6,293 nt of DNA from CAYUEN01 sp964443745. Its GTDB lineage: Bacteria; Campylobacterota; Campylobacteria; Campylobacterales; QNZT01. Location: assembly GCA_964443745.1 (NCBI GenBank), contig CAYUEN010000057.1, forward strand, positions 1 through 6,293, written 5' to 3'. Shown here in pieces: positions 1 to 4,664 of the stretch; positions within the stretch are counted from its first letter, which is position 1, and every line of letters starts with the position of its first letter. The translations under genes and the position numbers were made by a program. The notes under the pieces are model-generated. The model was not told the DNA's origin. It saw nothing but the letters and a program-made list of their open reading frames with translations, and ran no database searches.

Positions 1-174
1 GAGATCGTCTCCACCGACATCCTCGGCAACCGCCACTCCAGCATCATCGACGGACTCTCCACCGCGGTCGTGGGCGGACGGATGGTGAAGGTGATGGCAT
101 GGTACGACAACGAGTACGGCTATTCGCAGCGGCTGCTGGAGCTGGCGGATTTCGTGGCGGGAAAGATGGACTAA
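1..174 (+). CDS. gap: Glyceraldehyde-3-phosphate dehydrogenase, C-terminal end (partial)
   Basis: The last 57 codons of a type I GAPDH, open at the left edge and ending in TAA at 172-174. The enzyme reversibly oxidises glyceraldehyde-3-phosphate to 1,3-bisphosphoglycerate with NAD(P)+ in the cytoplasm. What is visible is the C-terminal part of the catalytic domain: RHSSIIDGLSTAVV, then GRMVKVMAWYDNEYGYS. The WYDNE.GYS block is a hallmark of the family, and its Asn contacts the nicotinamide in known structures. The C-terminal helix (RLLELADFVAGKMD) has ordinary length, so the gene end looks intact. The catalytic Cys and the NAD-binding Rossmann domain lie outside the window. The next gene, gpmA, starts one base after the stop, so the two are almost certainly cotranscribed and probably translationally coupled. 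Identity is very secure; coenzyme preference cannot be judged from this fragment. Confidence 0.97.
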   Translation, partial: EIVSTDILGNRHSSIIDGLSTAVVGGRMVKVMAWYDNEYGYSQRLLELADFVAGKMD

Positions 175-175
175 G

Positions 176-871
176 ATGGGCAGACTGATACTACTGCGCC
201 ACGGAGAGAGTCTCTACAATGCCCAAAACCTCTTCACCGGCTGGACGGATGTCGATTTGAGCGAGAAGGGGAGGGAAGAGGCGAAGCTTGCGGGTATGGT
301 GCTTGCGAAAAACGATCTCTATCCCGATGTCTGTTTCACTTCATGGCTCAAACGGGCGATCCATACCGCGCAGATCGCGCTGGAGGCGATGGTGTGGGAG
401 CATATCGATTCTCTAAGAAGCTGGAGACTCAACGAACGCCACTACGGAGCTTGGCAGCAGCACAACAAAGAACAAATCAAAGCGGAGGTGGGGGAAGAGC
501 GTTTCAACGCTATTCGACGTGGGTACGAGATTTCTCCTCCACCTCTTCGCAAAGGAGATCCGCGACTTTTACAGAACGATCCGAGATATCGGAAAATCGA
601 CCCTCTGTTACTTCCTAGAAGTGAATCTCTCAAAGATACGAAAAGGCGCACGCTTCACTGTTTTTACGAAATGGTCGCACCTCGGCTCGTCAGCGATACG
701 ACGGTACTTTTGAGTGCCCATGGCAATTCGTTACGCGCATTGACGATGGCGATCGAAAATCTATCGCCGGAAGAGATCGTCGGAGTCGAAATTCCCACCT
801 GTGTACCGATCGTCTACAGTTTTGATGAGAGATTGGAGATGACAGACAAATGGGTGGTCGAAAGAGAGTGA
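176..871 (+). CDS. gpmA: 2,3-bisphosphoglycerate-dependent phosphoglycerate mutase
   Basis: A 231-residue dPGM of the histidine phosphatase superfamily, interconverting 3- and 2-phosphoglycerate through a phosphohistidine enzyme. Visible signatures are LLRHGES (residues 6-12, with His9 the phospho-acceptor), FTGWTDVDLSEKG (20-32), LKRAIHT (58-64, with substrate-binding Arg60), LNERHYGA (85-92, with catalytic Glu87), Arg114-Arg115, PRSESLKDT (147-155) and AHGNSLRAL (181-189, with second catalytic His182). All catalytic positions are kept, so it should be active. It is about 20 residues shorter than E. coli GpmA (250) and lacks the lysine/alanine-rich C-terminal tail, ending right after the last strand. 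The usual IPTGVP is IPTCVP here (207-212). The start follows the gap stop by one base with no strong Shine-Dalgarno (only GGGA about 13 bases upstream), suggesting translational coupling. It matches dPGM much better than a generic phosphatase because the ERHYG and PPPL segments are present. Confidence 0.95.
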   Translation: MGRLILLRHGESLYNAQNLFTGWTDVDLSEKGREEAKLAGMVLAKNDLYPDVCFTSWLKRAIHTAQIALEAMVWEHIDSLRSWRLNERHYGAWQQHNKEQIKAEVGEERFNAIRRGYEISPPPLRKGDPRLLQNDPRYRKIDPLLLPRSESLKDTKRRTLHCFYEMVAPRLVSDTTVLLSAHGNSLRALTMAIENLSPEEIVGVEIPTCVPIVYSFDERLEMTDKWVVERE

Positions 872-889
872 GCCCGACTTCACGTTTTT
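868..889. terminator. Possible weak shared hairpin between convergent gpmA and pyk
   Basis: GTGA at 868-871 can pair with TCAC at 880-883 (4 bp, plus a possible G-T wobble), followed on the plus strand by five T at 885-889. Read on the minus strand, the same hairpin is followed by TCTCTTT. It spans both stop codons and is the only terminator-like structure in the 8-base gap. The stem is short, and the pairing partly arises because TGA and TCA are complementary, so it may be meaningless. Termination could instead be Rho-dependent or lie inside the opposing gene. Confidence 0.25.
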
Positions 890-2256
890 CGTTCGATAAA
901 ACGGACACTTTTACCGGGACTTATCTTCTCTCCGAGGTAACCGGTGACGAGTATGAAAGGAACGGGGTTTTGTTTCATCTCTCTCCAAAATGCCTCGACC
1001 AACTCCTTTTCATTTGTGAAGTGATCGATCACCACCGTTTTTACGACACCCCATAGGAGGGTGGTTTTGTTTTGAAGTACCGGATCGGTGGTGATGGCGA
1101 AGATCGGTTTTTTGGGACGGAATTTACAGAGGTGCCGAAGGGTGAATCCCGAACGTGTAAGGGCGACGGTGGCTTCGTTTGGAAGGGTATGGGAGAGTTC
1201 ACTCGCCGCCCGGACAAAAGCTTCCCGCGATGAGGGAATGTAATTTTTGTAATAGGGATAACTCTCCTGGGATTGCAGGATCGTCTCCACGAGTACACTG
1301 ACTGCTTCGGCGGGGTAGTCTCCGGTGGCGGTTTCGTCCGAGAGCATCACGGCATCCGTTCCGTCGAATACGGCGTTTGCGATGTCGGAAACCTCCGCTC
1401 TCGTAGGATAGGGAGAGCGGATCATGGAGGTGAGCATCTGGGTAGCGGTGATGACGGGTTTTGCAGCTGCGTTGGCTTTCTTGATGATCTCTTTCTGGAG
1501 GATCGGAACACGACTTAGACCCGTTTCGGCGCCTAGATCGCCACGTGCTACCATGATCGCATCGCTTCGCTCGATAATATCGTCCAGATGCGCCAGAGCG
1601 CTTTTGCGTTCAATTTTTGCGACGATCCATGCGTCGCTGTTATGTTTACGCAGGATTTCCCTGGCCATTTCGATATCTTCGGCATCGCTGACGAAGGAGA
1701 TCGCAGCGAAATCGACACCCGCTTCGGCTCCAAATTTCAAATCCTCTATGTCTTTTGGGGTGAGTGTGTGCAGATTGAGGTCGGCATCGGGGAAGTTGAC
1801 TCCCTTACCCTCTTTGAGAATACCAGGAGTGAGGACTTCGAGGCGGAGTGTACCATTCTCCTTGTCGATGACACGTGTCTCGACGGTTCCGTCGGCAAAA
1901 AAGATCTTTTCGGAAAGTCTGACTTCTTGCAGTAATTGTGGATATGTAATCGAAAAGATCTCTCTATCCGGGATCGGTCCCATACAAAGAATGTCGCCCG
2001 CTTGAACGGCGATCTCGCGATCCAGTCCACGGATACGGATTTTTGGGCCACAGATATCCTGCATAATGCCTATTTGCATCTTTTTCCGTCCGGCGATGGC
2101 TCGGATCGAGTGGATCGTTCTGGTATGCTCTTCATAGGTTCCATAAGAGAAGTTGAGCCGGAAAATATTGACGCCACGCATAATCAGCGTTTCGATTCCC
2201 CGCTCATCCATACAGGATGGACCGAGTGTCGCGACGATCTTGACTTTGGGTTGCAT
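880..2256 (-). CDS. pyk: Pyruvate kinase with a K+-independent type signature
   Basis: A 458-residue pyruvate kinase converting phosphoenolpyruvate and ADP to pyruvate and ATP. The A domain begins KVKIVATLGPS (residues 4-14) and RLNFSYGTYEEH (33-44, with Arg33, Asn35 and Ser37). The B-domain lid spans roughly 75-165. VAKIERKS (212-219) carries catalytic Lys214 and metal ligand Glu216, ARGDLGAE (237-244) carries metal ligand Asp240, TATQMLTSM (270-278) carries Thr272, and PTRAEVSDIANAV is at 284-296. The C domain runs from about 345 to the end and is slightly short. Asp67-Ile-Cys-Gly-Pro-Lys72-Ile-Arg-Ile matches the class in which Lys replaces the Glu of K+-dependent enzymes (Glu117 in rabbit numbering). 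Two variants stand out: RLNFSY where RLNFSH is usual, and LSDETA where LSGETA or LSAETA is common. The gene lies 3 bases downstream of the membrane protein gene at 2260-2772 with no clear Shine-Dalgarno, so it is probably translationally coupled. Identity is very secure. Confidence 0.97.
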   Translation of the reverse strand: MQPKVKIVATLGPSCMDERGIETLIMRGVNIFRLNFSYGTYEEHTRTIHSIRAIAGRKKMQIGIMQDICGPKIRIRGLDREIAVQAGDILCMGPIPDREIFSITYPQLLQEVRLSEKIFFADGTVETRVIDKENGTLRLEVLTPGILKEGKGVNFPDADLNLHTLTPKDIEDLKFGAEAGVDFAAISFVSDAEDIEMAREILRKHNSDAWIVAKIERKSALAHLDDIIERSDAIMVARGDLGAETGLSRVPILQKEIIKKANAAAKPVITATQMLTSMIRSPYPTRAEVSDIANAVFDGTDAVMLSDETATGDYPAEAVSVLVETILQSQESYPYYKNYIPSSREAFVRAASELSHTLPNEATVALTRSGFTLRHLCKFRPKKPIFAITTDPVLQNKTTLLWGVVKTVVIDHFTNEKELVEAFWREMKQNPVPFILVTGYLGEKISPGKSVRFIERKT

Positions 2257-2259
2257 CGG

Positions 2260-2772
2260 TCAGTTCAGATGAAGTTGCACTTCACCTTTTCCCATTTGTT
2301 CGAGAATCTCTTTAGCTTTCTTGAGCTCTTTTTCCGTACCTTGAACGATGATGAGATTCTTGCCCTCTTTGAGCATCTCTTCGTAATGTTTGGCTTCCAG
2401 CTCCATGATCCCCCGATCTTTGAGCCATGCTACAAGTGCACTCAATCCACCGACGGTGGCCGCCCCACCGACCAGTCCCGTCAAAGATCCAATCAGTGGG
2501 CCGGCGGCGACCATCGGACCGAATCCGGGAATGAATGCGAGTGCACCACCGAGCAAAAATCCCCAGAGGGCACCCCAGAATGCTCCCTGTTCTCCCCAAA
2601 AGATTGCATCTTCGTTCTCTTTGTTGAATTCGAATTTGTCCAACTCCTCCTGATCGCCCTTACCCAGCACGGTGATGTGGAATTTGTTGATTCCACCTCG
2701 CAATAGTGCAGATACGGCTTCGGCAGTGTCGGTATGGTTGTCGTACACAGCTGTCAGACTGCTCTCTTTCAT
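2260..2772 (-). CDS. Glycine-zipper membrane protein, general-stress-protein-like
   Basis: A 170-residue protein without a recognised enzymatic motif. Residues 5-40 (LTAVYDNHTDTAEAVSALL, then INKFHITVLG) read as beta-alpha-beta and resemble the N-terminal domain of GSP17M/YflT-like general stress proteins. Residues 60-116 form a long Gly/Ala-rich hydrophobic stretch with small residues every three to four positions (GALWGFLLGGALAF, PLIGSLTGLVGGAATVGGL), typical of glycine-zipper membrane hairpins; two membrane passes are likely. Residues 125-160 return to a soluble alpha-beta-alpha pattern (HYEEMLKEGKNLIIVQG, then an amphipathic helix). So the membrane segment may be inserted between two halves of a small ferredoxin-like fold. 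There is no signal peptide. The ATG at 2770-2772 is preceded by GAGGAG (2784..2779) at 6 bases, a strong start. It is the promoter-proximal gene of an operon with pyk. Function is unknown; a stress or envelope role is an inference from the family resemblance only. Confidence 0.8.
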   Translation of the reverse strand: MKESSLTAVYDNHTDTAEAVSALLRGGINKFHITVLGKGDQEELDKFEFNKENEDAIFWGEQGAFWGALWGFLLGGALAFIPGFGPMVAAGPLIGSLTGLVGGAATVGGLSALVAWLKDRGIMELEAKHYEEMLKEGKNLIIVQGTEKELKKAKEILEQMGKGEVQLHLN

Positions 2773-2817
2773 CTCATTCTCCTCACTCTCTGGTTTGGTG
2801 TAGGCGCGATTGTCTAA

Positions 2818-2848
2818 ATTATATCATGAAAGAAAATTGCTTTGTTAA
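2818..2848 (-). promoter_or_regulatory. Extended -10 promoter for the membrane protein-pyk operon
   Basis: On the minus strand the gap reads TGATATAAT, a perfect TATAAT (2823..2818) with the extended -10 TG one base upstream (2826-2825). A TTAACA (2848..2843) matches TTGACA at five of six positions, but its spacer is 19 bases, longer than the ideal 17, so the extended -10 may do most of the work. Transcription would start near 2811 and leave a leader of about 38 bases with GAGGAG just before the ATG. This is the only good promoter seen for pyk, though one inside the upstream gene cannot be excluded. Confidence 0.65.
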
Positions 2849-2877
2849 TAGCAGATTAATTTATGATAAAAGTATCA
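2845..2877. repeat. Two small dyads just upstream of the 2818-2848 promoter
   Basis: Two AT-rich palindromes lie in tandem: TTAAT-AGCAG-ATTAA (2845-2859) and TGATA-AAAG-TATCA (2864-2877), each with perfect 5-bp arms. The first overlaps the proposed -35 element and the second sits just upstream, right after the transporter stop codon, so they are placed like operators. As RNA they would be weak hairpins and have no T-run, so they do not look like an intrinsic terminator. In AT-rich sequence such short arms can occur by chance. Confidence 0.3.
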
Positions 2878-2879
2878 AA

Positions 2880-4547
2880 TTAGCTTTTCTCTATATCGGG
2901 TTCCTTGGCTATTCTGGCGATATTTAGAGCGTTTCGGAGAGATTTGGAAAAGCTCTTGATCAGATGCATATCGTTGATCGTGATGGTGGTCATTTCGGAT
3001 CTGATCTGACTGTTTCTGGCGATATCGGCGATCAGTCGCATACTATTTTGGTAGGATTGTGCAATTTTGGTATAGATATGCTCCATCTCCTGAAAAGCCC
3101 TCTCGTCTCCACTGCGGGCTTCATGGTAGGCTTGCAGACTTTTGAGAATCTGATATCGGAGATTTTTGAGAAAGGCTTGCTCTTCGTGGGTGGAAGCGTT
3201 GTAGAGCAAGTCGAGGTCGTTGAGCATATCCTTGATCGCTTTGGCTGCGGTCGCCAGATAGGTGATCTGCCGTGAGATGGCATCGAGTTTCTGCTGGTAG
3301 GTCGCGTTGTCGTTTTTGGCGGAGAGGATGGAGATATACCGGAAGATCTCCCCCTCCAGTGTGCGAATGTTGGCGTAGAGTTTTTCGTAGGTGACATCGA
3401 AATTGCGATCGTATTGTTCAAGGAGCTTGTCTATGGCGATGCCCCTCTCGAACGCTTTGGGTGGAGGAATGTTGATCGCGAGCAGTGCGAAAGCTTCGAT
3501 CTCTTCGGAGAGGTGATCCACCTCCTTTTGGAGAGCTTCGAGTGCGAGGTCGGGTACATCCGGAGATACGTTGTGCAGATAGTGTGTCACATGTATGGGT
3601 TCTTTTTTGAAAAGATGGCCTACACCGGAAGAGAGCAGACCGATAAAAGGATACCAGATCACTACGCCCATGATGTTGAAAAGAGTGTGAAAAAGGGCGA
3701 TCTGCGTGACGGCGTCGCTATATGGAGCGATGAGACGGGTCAGATCGATGAGCGGTGAGAGCAGGATCAATGCGGCGATTCCGGTGGAGAGATTGAAAAG
3801 AAGATGGGCCGCTGCGGTGCGTTTTTTGTCCGGTGTACCTCCGATCGCTCCGAGAATCGCGGTCACGGTCGTACCGATGTTTGCGCCGATGACGAATGCC
3901 GCAGCCGCTTCGAATCCGATAATGTGAGTATAAAGGGCACTCTGGGCTATCGCGATGGCAGCGGAACTTGACTGGATAATGGCGGTGATGGTCAGACCGA
4001 TTATCATATACCAGAGGGGATGGTCGAAGAGGTGATCGGAGAGGTCGAACGTATCGGAAAAGGCGGCAAAACTCTCTTTCATTCCCTCCAGCCCTAGAAA
4101 GATCAATCCGAATCCGACCATCACTCCGAAGTAGTTTTTCCACCGCTTCTCTTCACCGGCGAGTACACTGCCGAGCCCTCCGATACCGATCAAAAGATAG
4201 GAGAGGAGCCTGATATCCATTTTGAAACCGACCAATGCGACGATCCAAGCCGTTACGGTCGTACCGATATTTGCACCGAAAATGACAGCGATGGCACTCT
4301 CCAACTGCATGATCTGTGCGCCGATGAGAGAAAGAGCCATCAGTGTCACGACCGAAGAGCTCTGGAAGATAGCCGTTGTGAAAAAACCGCTCAGCAGACT
4401 TTTGAGGCGTGTGGCGGTTGCTTGCTGCACGATGCGTTTGAAAGCTCGGCCGGCGGAAGATTTGATCTGTGCTTCGAGAAAAAGCATTCCGAAAAGAAAA
4501 AGACCCAGACCCGAAAAAGCCTCGATCCAGAGAGAGAACGATTCCAT
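2880..4547 (-). CDS. Na/Pi-cotransporter family protein with PhoU-like C-terminal domain
   Basis: A 555-residue inner-membrane protein of the Na+/phosphate cotransporter II family (NptA/YjbB-like). The membrane part (residues about 8-310) shows the family's inverted repeat: FQSSSVV (61-67) with GANIGTTVTA (91-100), then IQSSSAA (191-197) with GANIGTTVTA (221-230). The paired AHLLFN (247-252) and FHTLFN (286-291) motifs follow. QSSS motifs line the substrate and Na+ site in characterised members. Residues about 330-545 are soluble, charged and helical (ALEALQKEVDHLSEEIEAFA and onward), as in the PhoU-like tails of bacterial homologues. Length fits that class. The ATG at 4545-4547 is the most upstream start possible because an in-frame TAA lies two codons before it. 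Its ribosome binding site is poor: AAGG 12 bases upstream. No pst, pho or phosphate sensor gene is adjacent, so phosphate transport is inferred from family; related proteins can carry other anions or have mainly PhoU-like roles. Confidence 0.93.
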   Translation of the reverse strand: MESFSLWIEAFSGLGLFLFGMLFLEAQIKSSAGRAFKRIVQQATATRLKSLLSGFFTTAIFQSSSVVTLMALSLIGAQIMQLESAIAVIFGANIGTTVTAWIVALVGFKMDIRLLSYLLIGIGGLGSVLAGEEKRWKNYFGVMVGFGLIFLGLEGMKESFAAFSDTFDLSDHLFDHPLWYMIIGLTITAIIQSSSAAIAIAQSALYTHIIGFEAAAAFVIGANIGTTVTAILGAIGGTPDKKRTAAAHLLFNLSTGIAALILLSPLIDLTRLIAPYSDAVTQIALFHTLFNIMGVVIWYPFIGLLSSGVGHLFKKEPIHVTHYLHNVSPDVPDLALEALQKEVDHLSEEIEAFALLAINIPPPKAFERGIAIDKLLEQYDRNFDVTYEKLYANIRTLEGEIFRYISILSAKNDNATYQQKLDAISRQITYLATAAKAIKDMLNDLDLLYNASTHEEQAFLKNLRYQILKSLQAYHEARSGDERAFQEMEHIYTKIAQSYQNSMRLIADIARNSQIRSEMTTITINDMHLIKSFSKSLRNALNIARIAKEPDIEKS

Positions 4548-4554
4548 ATCTTAT

Positions 4555-4575
4555 AGTTACCTTGTCGATGTAACT
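4555..4575. repeat. Inverted repeat AGTTAC-N9-GTAACT before the transporter start
   Basis: Perfect 6-bp arms, AGTTAC at 4555-4560 and GTAACT at 4570-4575, with a 9-base spacer. The repeat ends 7 bases before the transporter ATG on the minus strand. As DNA it could be an operator. As RNA it would form a hairpin in the transporter leader, taking in the only Shine-Dalgarno-like AAGG (4563..4560) at the loop/stem boundary. A competing weaker pairing exists between minus-strand GTAA (4583..4580) and TTAC (4573..4570). Function is unproven. Confidence 0.45.
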
Positions 4576-4590
4576 GTTTTTACCACTACC

Positions 4591-4605
4591 GGAGCCCACA
4601 GCTCC
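4591..4605. repeat. GC-rich hairpin GGAGC-N5-GCTCC in the divergent region
   Basis: GGAGC (4591-4595) and GCTCC (4601-4605) are perfect 5-bp arms around a 5-base loop. In the predicted transporter transcript this would be the first stem-loop of the leader, followed by the AGTTAC/GTAACT repeat. No T-run follows on the minus strand (GGTAGTGGTAAAAAC), so it is not a standard intrinsic terminator. For the RNase gene it lies upstream of the predicted promoter. Confidence 0.35.
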
Positions 4606-4617
4606 CAAGTATGTCGG

Positions 4618-4646
4618 ATTATAACCAAAAACGCACTATCATGCAA
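4618..4646 (-). promoter_or_regulatory. Promoter for the Na/Pi-cotransporter gene
   Basis: On the minus strand TTGCAT (4646..4641) is followed after exactly 17 bases by a perfect TATAAT (4623..4618). The -35 matches the consensus only at its first three bases; the -10 is ideal. Transcription would begin near 4611 and leave a leader of about 64 bases carrying both inverted repeats at 4591-4605 and 4555-4575. Confidence 0.6.
4620..4625 (+). promoter_or_regulatory. Possible -10 element for the RNase gene, overlapping the divergent -10
   Basis: TATAAC on the plus strand matches TATAAT at five of six positions and shares four bases with the minus-strand TATAAT at 4618-4623 (the segment GGATTATAACC is nearly symmetric). 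No good -35 is seen 16-18 bases upstream. If used, transcription would start near 4632, giving a leader of about 33 bases before the ATG at 4665. Confidence 0.35.
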
Positions 4647-4654
4647 AGAGACAA

Positions 4655-4660
4655 AGGAGA
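4655..4660 (+). promoter_or_regulatory. Shine-Dalgarno that fixes the RNase start at 4665
   Basis: AGGAGA ends 4 bases before the ATG at 4665, so GGAG is 5 bases away. Two earlier in-frame ATGs, at 4611 and 4641, have no Shine-Dalgarno. The one at 4611 would also place the coding region across both predicted -10 elements. Family homology begins right after 4665 (AYVQSFGAAGVVTGSCH). Confidence 0.8.
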
Positions 4661-4664
4661 AGAG

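Noticed and set aside
1424..2005. 193-codon plus-strand open frame antisense to pyk
   Set aside because: Ser/Arg-rich translation typical of an antisense shadow, with no start signals.
1936..2706. 256-codon plus-strand open frame antisense to pyk and the membrane protein gene
   Set aside because: It lies wholly opposite two well-supported genes, has no credible ribosome binding site, and its translation shows no domain or motif.
2837..2867. Plus-strand TTGCTT-N19-TATGAT promoter-like pair
   Set aside because: The spacer is long, both boxes are imperfect, and it would only drive antisense RNA into the transporter gene; AT-rich sequence makes this likely by chance.
2826..2927. 33-codon plus-strand frame (MKENCFVNSRLIYDKS...) in the gap after the transporter
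   Set aside because: It is hydrophobic in its second half and could be a small protein, but has no Shine-Dalgarno and overlaps the transporter's 3' end and the opposite promoter.
4555..4590. Pho box upstream of the transporter
   Set aside because: The GTTAC/GTAAC repeats are inverted, not the direct CTGTCAT or GTTTC-type repeats of known Pho boxes.
4611..4664. Longer RNase start at 4611 (or 4641)
   Set aside because: Neither ATG has a ribosome binding site, the added residues are not family-like, and the start at 4665 has AGGAGA at the right distance.
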